A program made the position numbers and the translations under genes. DNA of 64,000 bases from Marinobacter nitratireducens (lineage in GTDB: Bacteria; Pseudomonadota; Gammaproteobacteria; Pseudomonadales; Oleiphilaceae), in assembly GCF_000708045.1 (NCBI RefSeq), contig NZ_ANIE01000001.1, positions 124,001-188,000 on the forward strand, given 5' to 3'. Below, piece by piece: positions 52,110 through 60,408 of this stretch. Below the pieces are notes generated by a model. The model had not been told where the DNA came from. It did no database searches and was given only the letters and a program-made list of their open reading frames with translations. Each line of letters opens with the position of its first letter. Position 1 is the stretch's first letter.

Positions 52110-52135
52110 TAACGTTTCAAGCACAGAGATATTCC
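52110..52135 (-). promoter_or_regulatory. ECF-type promoter of the Ala/Glu-rich gene
   Basis: On the minus strand GGAAT (52135-52131), a 16-bp spacer and CGTTA (52114-52110) match the two divergent promoters of the sigma and protease genes. Unlike those, it leaves a leader of about 30 nt with a good ribosome site. Confidence 0.6.
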
Positions 52136-52268
52136 ATATTTTTTGCTTTTTTTATACCCAAGCATTCCTTTGGCCCGTGCCAGACTCCTGCCAGCGTTAC
52201 CAATCCTGCCAGAACGGTGATACATTCGACTCACGCGCTCACTAATAACAACAGGATCCCCGATACCG

Positions 52269-53090
52269 GTGCTCCAGACACAAACAAGCCACCTCCCGTC
52301 CCGTTTCATCCTGAAAGCTGCCTGTCTGTTTATTCTGCTAACCGCAAACCTGGCATTTGCCACGCAGGATGAGTGTAAGAGCCTGATTGTCAGTGGTAAT
52401 CCCGAATACCCGCCACTGCTCTGGCCCGACCCCGATAACCCCGAAGAGCTCATTGGCGTCGTACCCGCCCTGCTGCATGAAATTCTCACCCCAATGGGTG
52501 TCACCCCACATATCCAGAATGTTGGCTCCTGGGCCCGGGTACAACACCTTGCGAGAACCGGCACCATCGACATGGTGGCAGGCGCCTTTATGACCAAAGA
52601 GCGCTTCGGGTACATGGACTACATACTGCCCCCGATCATCCATCTGCCGACCGCAATTTGGGTGCCCAGGGGGAAAGAATTTTTGTACCGGCACTGGCCG
52701 GATCTGATCGGTAAAACCGGAAGCACGCTGATCGGAAACAGTTTTGGCCAACGATTCGACGCCTACGCGGAAGAGAATCTGAATATCGAGCATGTACGGT
52801 CGATAGACCAGTCTTTCGCCATGGCGGCGGCAGAGCGCATCGACTACGTGCTCTACGAGCAGCTGCAAGGTCAGGTCAAACTTGCAAGGGAGGGAAAAGC
52901 GGATCAGTTCGTGCCCCTCGAAAAGCCCATCAGCAGAGAAGGCCTGTTCTTTACCTTTCCCAAGAAATCTCCCTGCAACCATGCGGCATTCAGGGAACGG
53001 GTCGCTGACCGGCTCTATAAACTGGTGAACAATGGCAGGGTTGAAGAGTTGGTCACGGAGTATACTGAGCGGTATACCAATAACGACTGA
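52269..53090 (+). CDS. periplasmic amino-acid-binding-like protein (SBP family 3)
   Basis: The 273-residue product has a signal peptide (ILLTANLAFA) and a type-3 solute-binding fold: LIVSGNPEYPPLLWPDPDNP, a LIGVVPALLHEILTPMGVTP helix and GTIDMVAGAFMTKERFGYMD for the second lobe, with YVLYEQLQGQ near the end. No membrane or kinase domain is fused and no ABC permease is adjacent, so it may feed a distant transporter or act as a sensor. It has a small DUF2897 gene downstream. Confidence 0.8.
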   Translation: MLQTQTSHLPSRFILKAACLFILLTANLAFATQDECKSLIVSGNPEYPPLLWPDPDNPEELIGVVPALLHEILTPMGVTPHIQNVGSWARVQHLARTGTIDMVAGAFMTKERFGYMDYILPPIIHLPTAIWVPRGKEFLYRHWPDLIGKTGSTLIGNSFGQRFDAYAEENLNIEHVRSIDQSFAMAAAERIDYVLYEQLQGQVKLAREGKADQFVPLEKPISREGLFFTFPKKSPCNHAAFRERVADRLYKLVNNGRVEELVTEYTERYTNND

Positions 53091-53108
53091 GTTGAAGGAG
53101 CCTGGAAC

Positions 53109-53276
53109 ATGCCTGTCATAGCATGGATCTTCATCATTCTCGCCGCTGCGATGATCATTGGCAGCCTGATGCTGCTGCGGGATTCCGCCAATACCATGAA
53201 CATCTCCGACGAGAAGATGAAACGAATCAAAGAGCGCCAGGCGGAACTGGAAGCCAAGGAGAAGGAAAACGACTAG
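53109..53276 (+). CDS. DUF2897 family small membrane protein
   Basis: The 55-residue product has one membrane helix (IAWIFIILAAAMIIGSLMLL) followed by DSANTMNISDEKMKRIKERQ and a highly charged tail. This layout (short helix, then a conserved R-D-S-A-N stretch and a charged coil) fits the DUF2897 family of small gammaproteobacterial proteins. It begins 18 nt after the binding-protein stop, with AGGAG upstream, so the two are probably co-transcribed. Function is unknown. Confidence 0.75.
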   Translation: MPVIAWIFIILAAAMIIGSLMLLRDSANTMNISDEKMKRIKERQAELEAKEKEND

Positions 53277-53303
53277 GGGGCCCATCCCAAACGGACCGCC
53301 CTC

Positions 53304-54110
53304 TTATCCCCAGCTCCAGCCAAACATTCCCGATTTCTTCCCCAGAATCGTGGCTGATATGTGGGTATCACTCGCCTTACCTGCCAGGCCATAGCAGACA
53401 TGCAGTGGCAAGAGATGCTCCTCCCGGGGATGACAGAAACGGGCATGGGGCGCTTTCTCCCAATTCAGCAGCCTGCTCGTGCGCTCTGCTTCATCCATAT
53501 CGGAATCCATGCAGGTCTGTTCCAGCCAACGCTCAAATGCTTCATTGCGAGCCCGGATATCCGGTGAATCTGGCGCAAAGAAAGCCCGCATGTTGTGGAA
53601 CGAAAAGCCGGAACCGATCACCAACAGGTTATCGTAGTCCAGCGCCTGCAGTGCGCGACCGATGTCGATGTGGCTGCCTGCATCCAGGCTGTTGACCAGC
53701 GACAGCTGAACGCACGGGATATCCGCCTCCGGGTACATCAGCTTCAAGGGCACAAACAGCCCGTGATCAAAGCCCCTGTGCTCATCCAGCCTGGCGTCGA
53801 TGCCCGACTTGTCCAATGCCTGATATACCTGCAGGGCCAGGCCCGGCTCACCCTCGCAAGCATACTCGATCTCGTAGGACTCAGGCGGGAAGCCATAGTA
53901 GTCATAAATCAATGACGGATGGGCGCCCGAGGTAATGGTCGGCACCGCTTCTTCCCAATGAGCACTGACAACCAGGATCGCTGAGGGTTTGGGTAACGCC
54001 TGAGCAATTTCCCGGAGCCGGGCCACCATATCCCGGTGGCCCGGATCTCCCAGCAGCGACATGGGGCCGCCACCGTGGGAGATAAACAGAACATTGGTTG
54101 ATGCATTCAT
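53304..54110 (-). CDS. DODA-type extradiol dioxygenase
   Basis: The 268-residue product is a class III extradiol dioxygenase of the 4,5-DOPA dioxygenase/YgiD type: ISHGGGPMSLLGDPGH and HWEEAVPTITSGAHPSLIYD provide the metal His residues, and DHGLFVPLKLMYPEADIPCV the third and the catalytic His. It probably opens catechol-type rings. The start codon overlaps the stop of the upstream doxX-type gene (TGATG), so the two are translationally coupled. Confidence 0.9.
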   Translation of the reverse strand: MNASTNVLFISHGGGPMSLLGDPGHRDMVARLREIAQALPKPSAILVVSAHWEEAVPTITSGAHPSLIYDYYGFPPESYEIEYACEGEPGLALQVYQALDKSGIDARLDEHRGFDHGLFVPLKLMYPEADIPCVQLSLVNSLDAGSHIDIGRALQALDYDNLLVIGSGFSFHNMRAFFAPDSPDIRARNEAFERWLEQTCMDSDMDEAERTSRLLNWEKAPHARFCHPREEHLLPLHVCYGLAGKASDTHISATILGKKSGMFGWSWG

Positions 54111-54556
54111 CACGCGAACCTGCGCGCCAGAAGGTTATCAACGGCGACCCGACCGGAGCCCTGTACAGCGAGGGCAAGTGTCGCAGCAAACAGGCTCAGC
54201 GCGAATTCATAACCATTATTGGACATGAACAGACCGTTGCTGAAATGCACGCTGAAAATTGCTACCAGCATCGTGAAGGCAGACACCAGTGCGGCCGGGC
54301 GGGTCAACAGTCCGATGATCAGCGCCAGCCCCCCGAAGAACTCGGCGCTCCCTGCCGCCAGCGCCATCAGGTAGCCCGGCTCCAGACCAATACTCGCCAT
54401 CCATTGGCCAGTGCCTTCGAGTCCGTATCCACCGAACCAGCCGAACAGTTTCTGGCTACCGTGGGCAAGCAGGATAATGCCGACTGGTACGCGCAGAATC
54501 AGGGAACCAAAACCGCCATTGGACGCAAACAGGGTTTGAACAAATCGGGAATTCAT
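54110..54556 (-). CDS. DoxX-family membrane protein
   Basis: The 148-residue product (ATG 54556, GAGGTGAAG upstream) has four membrane helices with the DoxX/DoxD features LRVPVGIILLAHGSQKLFGW, GLEPGYLMALAAGSAEFFGG and AGLALIIGLLTRPAALVSAF. DoxX-like proteins are linked to sulfur or quinone chemistry, but the function here is open. It is the first gene of a pair with a DODA-type dioxygenase; a divergent LysR gene lies 150 bp away. Confidence 0.88.
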   Translation of the reverse strand: MNSRFVQTLFASNGGFGSLILRVPVGIILLAHGSQKLFGWFGGYGLEGTGQWMASIGLEPGYLMALAAGSAEFFGGLALIIGLLTRPAALVSAFTMLVAIFSVHFSNGLFMSNNGYEFALSLFAATLALAVQGSGRVAVDNLLARRFA

Positions 54557-54662
54557 AGTCTTCACCTCGATAGAGTGTGTTTGGTGATGGGACATCCGCC
54601 CCAGCGATGTGCCTACTTTACTATCACCAAAAACAAAGACTAAGCCGCCTGTTGTTGTATTA

Positions 54663-54673
54663 TTATCAATGAT
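54663..54673. promoter_or_regulatory. candidate LysR-type site
   Basis: TATCAATGATA is an 11-bp dyad with T-N9-A ends in the region between the divergent doxX-type and LysR genes. LysR regulators prefer T-N11-A motifs with dyad symmetry; this one is short, so the call is weak. Confidence 0.3.
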
Positions 54674-54706
54674 ACGTTGTTAATAAGTTAAGCCTTGGGG
54701 GCCCTT

Positions 54707-55618
54707 ATGGACCGCATAGAGACCATGCGCGCGTTTGTCACCGTTGTAAACGAAGGTTCGTTTACGCTCGCCGCAGACAGGCTGGACCTCTCACCCCAGC
54801 TGGTCAGCAAATACGTCTCCCAGCTTGAACAACATCTCGGCACACGACTGCTCAACCGCACCACGCGACGCCTCCATCTGACGGAAGCGGGCACCCGCTA
54901 CCACCTGCGTGCCCAACAGGTACTCAACGACATTGAGGAGCTGGAAAGCCAGGTGGGTGATCTGCACACCGAAGCCAGGGGACTGCTGAGGATCAGTGCT
55001 CCGGTCTCCTTTGCGATCCGGCATATGGCCCCGATGCTCAGCGAATTTCACAAAGCCCATCCCGCCGTGAGCATTGATCTGCAACTGAACGACCGCAAAG
55101 TCGACATCCTTGAGGAGGGCTTTGATATCGCCCTTCGCATCGGGCACCTGAAGAGTTCCTCCCTGGTTGCCAGGAAGATCGCGCCCGTTCGGCTGATCAT
55201 GTGCGCCTCCCCGGACTACCTGCACGAACGGGGCACCCCGCAGAAACCCGAAGACCTGAAAAACCACGACTATCTGCGCTACAGCTACATGGACCCGGAC
55301 GCCATCCCGGAGGTGCACAAGTGGCTGATGCAAGATGGCAAGTCGTCCGCCGGTGGGATGATCAGCAACAACGGCGATGTGCTGGTTGAGGCCGCCATTG
55401 CAGGCGCTGGCATCACGCTTCAGCCATCGTTCATCTCTGGTTCGGCGATACGGGACGGTCACCTGAAAATCATTCTTCCGGACTATGAACCCGAGCCCAT
55501 GGGGCTATACGCGGTGTATGCTCATCGACAGCTGCTGGCAAGCAAAGTACGAAGCTTCGTGGACTTCATGGATGGGTATTTCGGCAACCCGCCCTATTGG
55601 GATAAGTTTGAGTTATAG
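54707..55618 (+). CDS. LysR-family transcriptional regulator
   Basis: The 303-residue product (ATG 54707) has the LysR helix-turn-helix (SFTLAADRLDLSPQLVSKYV, SQLEQHLGTRLLNRTTRRLH) and the ligand-binding domain with RISAPVSFAIRHMAPMLSEF and FDIALRIGHLKSSSLVARKI, the subgroup that controls stress and quinone-type responses. It is divergent from the doxX/DODA pair and probably controls it. No effector can be inferred. Confidence 0.9.
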   Translation: MDRIETMRAFVTVVNEGSFTLAADRLDLSPQLVSKYVSQLEQHLGTRLLNRTTRRLHLTEAGTRYHLRAQQVLNDIEELESQVGDLHTEARGLLRISAPVSFAIRHMAPMLSEFHKAHPAVSIDLQLNDRKVDILEEGFDIALRIGHLKSSSLVARKIAPVRLIMCASPDYLHERGTPQKPEDLKNHDYLRYSYMDPDAIPEVHKWLMQDGKSSAGGMISNNGDVLVEAAIAGAGITLQPSFISGSAIRDGHLKIILPDYEPEPMGLYAVYAHRQLLASKVRSFVDFMDGYFGNPPYWDKFEL

Positions 55619-55683
55619 TCACAAGCCTGATCCAACGCTGCTAGCCGGTTTACACCTCTCTTTCATGATTCGGAGAACAGCCC

Positions 55684-56487
55684 ATGGCCGTCCTGCCCCA
55701 ACTGACCGATGCCACCCTCACCCTCGAAAACCGCATCGCCGTGCTGACCTTGAATCGCCACGATCTGCGCAATGCCCTCACCGGCTCCAGCCTCATCGAC
55801 GATATCGTGACCACCGCAACCTGGGTGAACGCTTGCAAGGACGTGAGCGTGTTAGTCATCACCGGAGCAGGATCGGCGTTCAGCGCCGGTGGCAACATTC
55901 GTGACATGGCAGAGCGTGGTGGTGATTTCGCCGGCGACCCGGCCGAGTGCGCGGAACGATACCGCGAGGGCATTCAGAGAATCCCGTTGGCCATGCACGC
56001 CATTGAGGTGCCGGTTATTGCCGCCGTGAATGGGCCCGCCATTGGCGCAGGCTTTGACCTGGCTAACATGGCGGATATCCGGATCGCGGCAGAATCAGCA
56101 AAGTTCGGTGAAACCTTCCTGAACCTCGGGATCATTCCCGGCGACGGCGGGGCCTGGTTCATGCAACGTCTGATTGGCTACCAGCGGGCTTTTGAACTGA
56201 CGCTGTCCGGTCGCGTCGTCGACGCCAAAGAGGCGAAAGAACTGGGTATTGCCATGGAGGTGGTTCCGAACGAAGAGTTGATGCCGTCCGCCTTAGCCAT
56301 GGCAAAGCGTATGGCCGAGCAGCCGCCCAAGGCGACCCGACTCACTAAACGGTTGATGAAAATGGCACAGCGGATGGAGCTGAAAGACTTCCTGGATCTC
56401 TGCGCATGCTTCCAGGGCATGAGCCATAATGAACAGGAACACCTGGATGCAGTGAACCGAATGATCGAGGCCATGTCCCGAAAGTGA
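55684..56487 (+). CDS. enoyl-CoA hydratase/isomerase (crotonase) family protein
   Basis: The 267-residue product has the crotonase fold: NRHDLRNALTGSSL, oxyanion-hole AFSAGGNIRDM, and ADIRIAAESAKFGETFLNLG followed by IIPGDGGAWFMQRL. In the hydratase standard (rat ECH Glu144/Glu164) the first catalytic Glu is replaced here (FGETFLNLG), while the second position (RAFELTLSG) keeps a Glu and an Asp sits in PGDGG. The protein may therefore be an isomerase or another crotonase rather than a hydratase. It acts on acyl-CoA in the cytoplasm. It stands alone. Confidence 0.88.
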   Translation: MAVLPQLTDATLTLENRIAVLTLNRHDLRNALTGSSLIDDIVTTATWVNACKDVSVLVITGAGSAFSAGGNIRDMAERGGDFAGDPAECAERYREGIQRIPLAMHAIEVPVIAAVNGPAIGAGFDLANMADIRIAAESAKFGETFLNLGIIPGDGGAWFMQRLIGYQRAFELTLSGRVVDAKEAKELGIAMEVVPNEELMPSALAMAKRMAEQPPKATRLTKRLMKMAQRMELKDFLDLCACFQGMSHNEQEHLDAVNRMIEAMSRK

Positions 56488-56516
56488 CGGCGCAAACGAA
56501 CGAACCCGAAGACCGT

Positions 56517-56539
56517 TAGCAATATGACACATATTGCTA
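56517..56539. promoter_or_regulatory. inverted repeat ahead of the EAL gene
   Basis: TAGCAATATG and CATATTGCTA form a perfect 10-bp inverted repeat separated by ACA. It lies between the crotonase stop and the proposed start of the c-di-GMP gene (56647) and overlaps an upstream in-frame ATG (56524). That placement suggests an operator rather than coding sequence. Confidence 0.5.
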
Positions 56540-56646
56540 CATTAAATCTCGGTTCGTCGCTTCCCAGCCTCTCAGGGGTTGGTAAACTGAATAACACACT
56601 ACTACAAAAACGAGGCCACGAGGCCCAAAAGCGGGGTTTACCTTCC

Positions 56647-59247
56647 GTGATCCTGAGCAAGGCGTTACGCGTTTTTCTCCTGTTTCTGATGGTTTGTGCC
56701 AGCCACACAACCCGTGCAGAAACACACACCGTGATCGTTGCGCCGGACGGCTCCATCGGAAGCCATTTCCAGTACTGGGAGGACAAGGATGCCAATGCAT
56801 CCATAGAAGCCGTCACTGCTCTGCCAGCGTCCAGCTGGCAGGACCAGCCCTCCGGCAAGGCCACCATGGGAATTACCGAGTCCGCTTTCTGGCTGAGAGT
56901 GCCCGTCGTCAATCAGACCGCCGAACGCCTTAACCTGGTTGCAGAGCTGGCCTATTCGCAACTCGACGATGCCACGTTTTACGTTTTCTCCGGCGATAGA
57001 CTGACCCGTGAGTACCGGACCGGCGACACTCACCCCTTTTACCCCAGGGATATCGATCATCCGAATGTCACCATGCGATTTCACCTGTCACCCTCGGAAG
57101 AGAAGACGCTCTACATCCGGGTGATGACTCAGGGCACCATGGTCTTGCCGCTTCGGATCTGGAAAGAGCACGAGTTTTACGAAGCCGAGTCTTACGAGAA
57201 CAAGCTGCACTTTTTCTACTACGGCAGCCTTGCGGTTATCGTGCTGATCAACCTGGCGGTTTTCCTGACCCTGCGGGAAAAGCTCTACCTGTTTTACTCG
57301 CTGGCGATCTTCGGATATCTGGTTTTCTTTGCCGCCATCAGAGGGTTCACGTTCCAGCATTTCTATCCCATGCACCCGGACCTTCACGCCCACGTGCTGG
57401 TTCTCTCGATGCCTTTCCTTGCCATGTTTTCACTTCTGTTCTGCATGGAGTTTCTCAAGGTCGGCTCTCACAGCCCAAGACTCAAAAAGGCGCTGCTCGG
57501 GATGTTGGGCTTCGAGATACTGTTTTTCCTGTTCTCACCACTTCTGGATTACAACACCGCCATTCAGATTGCCTCGCTATCCGCGTTCGTATTCTTCTCC
57601 CTGCTGCTGATTGCCGGACCGATCAGCTGGGCGGCCGGCATTCGGGCCGGAGTATTCTTTACCATCGCCTGGTCACCGCTCACCCTGGGCGTGCTGGCAA
57701 CCGCAGGTCGTGCACTGGGGTTGTTTCCTGAGAACTTCTTCACCGAGTACGCCATGCAGATCGGGTCCGGCCTTGAGGCCTTCATTCTAACCCTGGCGCT
57801 CGCGGACCGGTTGTATCGGGAGCGAGAAGAGAAAATCGGCGCTCAGGCTGACAGCCTGCGTAAAGAAAAAGCCCGTAACGACGCTCAGGACCGCCTGACC
57901 GACGCCATGACCCACGATCCCGTCACCGGTTTGCCAAACCGTAACCGTTTTGAGTGGATGGTGGACCAGCAACTGAAGATGGACCCGGATGGCCGGTACA
58001 TGGTGGGCGTTACCCGGATTACCCGATTGAAGGAGATCAACCGCACCCTCGGGCTCGAGCGAAGCGAGCGTTTGTTGAAGAGCCTTGCGGAGCAGATGAC
58101 CGAACTGGCCGAGAAGCTGCCGATGGTTCACGCGACCATCGACAATCACGGCCGGGTCGAGCGGGTCTACCAGCTTTCCGGCGACAGCTTTGGCCTGTTG
58201 GTCGATGCAAGCAACACCAGTGACAACTTTCAGAGCATCAACAACGCGCTCAAACAACTGGCAGAACCGGTGATGCTGGATCATCTGGCCATTGAGGCTC
58301 ATCCCCGCTTCGGTGCGGCAGCGTACCCTCAACATGGTAACAAGGCATCCGTCCTGATCCGGAACGCCCATGTCGGTCTGGAAATGGCGCCTCAGGGAAC
58401 CTTCGAGACTGGTTTTTACTCCCGTCAGAATGATATCTATAACGAAAGCCGTTTAACCCTGATGTCCGACCTGCGGGAAGCTTTGCACCAGGATCAGACC
58501 AGCCTTCATTACCAGCCCAAGGTCTGCGTCAGCACCGGGCAAGTGGTCGGCGTGGAAGCCCTGATCCGATGGCATCACCCGGAGCGGGGCTGGGTGTCAC
58601 CCAGCGAATTTATCCCGCTGGCTGAGCGCACCGGCGTTATAAAACATCTGACCCGTTGGGTCGCAGACCGGGCGCTGCGTGATCTGAAGACACTCCTGCC
58701 GCACGCGCCGGATTTGTCGATGGCGATCAACATCTCCGCAAAAGACCTGGTCTCTGCAGAGCTCAAAGGCTTGTTCGAAACACGGTTGAGGTGCCACGGG
58801 GTGCAGGCGAGCCAGGTTACCTGCGAGCTGACCGAGACCGCTGCCCTGGTGGACCCGGAAAAAGGCCTGCAAGCACTGAACGCTCTGTCCGAGCTGGGAC
58901 TGAAGCTGTCTATTGACGACTTTGGCACCGGCTACTCCTCTCTGTCTTATCTTAAGCAGCTGCCAGCCACCGAGCTCAAGCTGGACCGCTCCCTGATTCA
59001 CGACATCGATACCTGCGAAAACTCCCGGGTGATTGCGGAAACCGCGATCAAACTGGGCCGGGGCCTCGGTTACCGGGTGGTCGGAGAGGGCGTGGAAAAC
59101 GAGGAATCAGCCTCTTTGTTAAGAGAACTCGGCGCCGACATGCTCCAGGGCTACTGGGTATGCCGGCCGCTGTCGCTGGAAGACCTCAAATCCTGGCTGG
59201 AAACTCGCTCAGAAGCCGACCTCAAAACACGTTTCCAGGTTCGCTAA
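56647..59247 (+). CDS. 7TM-DISM sensor with degenerate GGDEF and active-type EAL domain
   Basis: From the GTG at 56647 the product is 866 residues: a signal peptide (ALRVFLLFLMVCASHTTRA), a periplasmic 7TMR-DISM extracellular domain (about residues 30-190), seven membrane helices (about 190-400), a GGDEF domain whose signature reads LSGDSF instead of GGDEF, and an EAL domain with EALIRWHHPERGW, NISAKD, ELTETAAL, DDFGTGYSSLSYLK, KLDRSL, GEGVENEE and LQGYW. All residues needed for c-di-GMP phosphodiesterase activity are present; the GGDEF is probably non-catalytic. An ATG at 56524 in the same frame lies inside the inverted repeat, so I prefer the GTG, which starts the signal peptide. Confidence 0.85.
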   Translation: MILSKALRVFLLFLMVCASHTTRAETHTVIVAPDGSIGSHFQYWEDKDANASIEAVTALPASSWQDQPSGKATMGITESAFWLRVPVVNQTAERLNLVAELAYSQLDDATFYVFSGDRLTREYRTGDTHPFYPRDIDHPNVTMRFHLSPSEEKTLYIRVMTQGTMVLPLRIWKEHEFYEAESYENKLHFFYYGSLAVIVLINLAVFLTLREKLYLFYSLAIFGYLVFFAAIRGFTFQHFYPMHPDLHAHVLVLSMPFLAMFSLLFCMEFLKVGSHSPRLKKALLGMLGFEILFFLFSPLLDYNTAIQIASLSAFVFFSLLLIAGPISWAAGIRAGVFFTIAWSPLTLGVLATAGRALGLFPENFFTEYAMQIGSGLEAFILTLALADRLYREREEKIGAQADSLRKEKARNDAQDRLTDAMTHDPVTGLPNRNRFEWMVDQQLKMDPDGRYMVGVTRITRLKEINRTLGLERSERLLKSLAEQMTELAEKLPMVHATIDNHGRVERVYQLSGDSFGLLVDASNTSDNFQSINNALKQLAEPVMLDHLAIEAHPRFGAAAYPQHGNKASVLIRNAHVGLEMAPQGTFETGFYSRQNDIYNESRLTLMSDLREALHQDQTSLHYQPKVCVSTGQVVGVEALIRWHHPERGWVSPSEFIPLAERTGVIKHLTRWVADRALRDLKTLLPHAPDLSMAINISAKDLVSAELKGLFETRLRCHGVQASQVTCELTETAALVDPEKGLQALNALSELGLKLSIDDFGTGYSSLSYLKQLPATELKLDRSLIHDIDTCENSRVIAETAIKLGRGLGYRVVGEGVENEESASLLRELGADMLQGYWVCRPLSLEDLKSWLETRSEADLKTRFQVR

Positions 59248-60295
59248 CGGTGCGGCCACCCTGACCTGCATAGAACGAAGCCGTCCTCCGGATAACCTCC
59301 GTTATATCGGATCTACGCAACCCCTGCTCGGTCGCGAAGCGTTCCTGATCGGCCGTCTCAAACCTTGTGGGCTGAATGAAATGCAGTGTTTCTACGGGTG
59401 TGTTCATTATTCTGGCCACCCCGGGGATGGAGAGCAAAGCGGCCAGAATCGGCATTGGAATATGGCGCGTGGGCGGTTTCTTACCTAGCTCATGAGCGGC
59501 TGTCGTCAGCAGGCCCCTGAGGTTTGGCGTCGTTGCATCCAAAGCCAATAACCTGTCTGGCACCTCGCCGGCCGTCGCAGCCAGGGCAATCAGCCGGGCA
59601 AGATGATCCACGGGCACCAGCGGCAACCAGTGCTCTGGGGTACCGGGAACCAGAGCCATGCGGCCTCGGGCCAGGTTGTCCAGCAGGGTATACAGCGGCT
59701 GAGCCCGATCCAGCTCGCCACTCTCACTATGGCCCGCCACGGTGGCCGGCTGAACTTCAACCAGGTCGATACCGGCATGCTGTGCGTAAGCCCGCACGCG
59801 GATCGCAGCTTCGAGCTTGCTCGCCTCATAGGAGCCAGCACGACGATACACCTGAGACCAGTTCACCTGCTCCGGCTCGTCGCTCGTTATTCCCAGTTTT
59901 TCGAGGTGCGCCCGGTTCTCCAGCATGAAACCGCTGATGAACACCAGCCGACACCCCAACGACCTCGCCAGCTTCGCAACGGCCAGACTACCGGCCACAT
60001 TCGTTCGCTGAGCCACAGCCGGATCCAGCCGCCAGCCAAACCGGGCTCCAAGGTGGATGATGGCTTCCACATCCTGCAATCCCATTGGCAGACCCAACTC
60101 CGGTGCGTCCAGATCACCCGGAATGCCAACAACAAGCTGCCCGTCTCCACCGAGTCGATCAACCGCTCTGCGAAGTTCAGGCAGTTGCCGTGCAGGCTGC
60201 CTGAGCATAGCCATCACCGTGGCACCTTCTCCGGTCAGATGCGCGCACAGATGGCGCCCGATAAAACCCGTCGCGCCGGTTATCATCACAGTCAT
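59222..60295 (-). CDS. NAD-dependent epimerase/dehydratase (extended SDR)
   Basis: The 357-residue product (ATG 60295) has the Rossmann GATGFIGRHL, an NAD-site IPGDLDAPELGLPM, and the active-site SYEASKLEA (Y-x3-K). The C-terminus has a long lid of unknown substrate. The stop overlaps the convergent EAL gene by 26 nt. The GAGGAG ribosome site is paired within an inverted repeat (60303-60333). A MerR-family gene lies divergent, with a MerR-type dyad in the promoter. It probably reduces or epimerises a small metabolite under stress. Confidence 0.87.
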   Translation of the reverse strand: MTVMITGATGFIGRHLCAHLTGEGATVMAMLRQPARQLPELRRAVDRLGGDGQLVVGIPGDLDAPELGLPMGLQDVEAIIHLGARFGWRLDPAVAQRTNVAGSLAVAKLARSLGCRLVFISGFMLENRAHLEKLGITSDEPEQVNWSQVYRRAGSYEASKLEAAIRVRAYAQHAGIDLVEVQPATVAGHSESGELDRAQPLYTLLDNLARGRMALVPGTPEHWLPLVPVDHLARLIALAATAGEVPDRLLALDATTPNLRGLLTTAAHELGKKPPTRHIPMPILAALLSIPGVARIMNTPVETLHFIQPTRFETADQERFATEQGLRRSDITEVIRRTASFYAGQGGRTVSEPGNVF

Positions 60296-60302
60296 AGGAA
60301 CT

Positions 60303-60333
60303 CTCCTCAAGATCATTGCAGTGTTTTGAGGAG
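60303..60333 (-). promoter_or_regulatory. hairpin covering the SDR ribosome site
   Basis: On the minus strand CTCCTCAA (60333-60326) pairs with TTGAGGAG (60310-60303), which contains the SDR ribosome site GAGGAG. The stem would hide it until opened or translated over. Confidence 0.5.
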
Positions 60334-60342
60334 CGTAAAGTA

Positions 60343-60363
60343 TAGAGTAAGCTCTAAGGTCAA
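60343..60363 (-). promoter_or_regulatory. MerR-type dyad and -35 box
   Basis: TAGAG-TAAG-CTCTA (60343-60356) is a short dyad beside a TTGACC -35 box (minus strand, 60363-60358) directed at the SDR gene. MerR regulators bind such dyads between -35 and -10 and twist the DNA. The -10 (TATACT or TTTACG) is poor, as expected for an activated promoter. Confidence 0.55.
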
Positions 60364-60408
60364 GACTCTGATTGACGGTATTCAGACACAGACAGCAAGG
60401 AGCCGGTT

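Noticed and set aside
54663..54673. Strong LysR operator call
   Set aside because: The dyad is short and does not meet the T-N11-A rule exactly, so it is listed only as a weak candidate.
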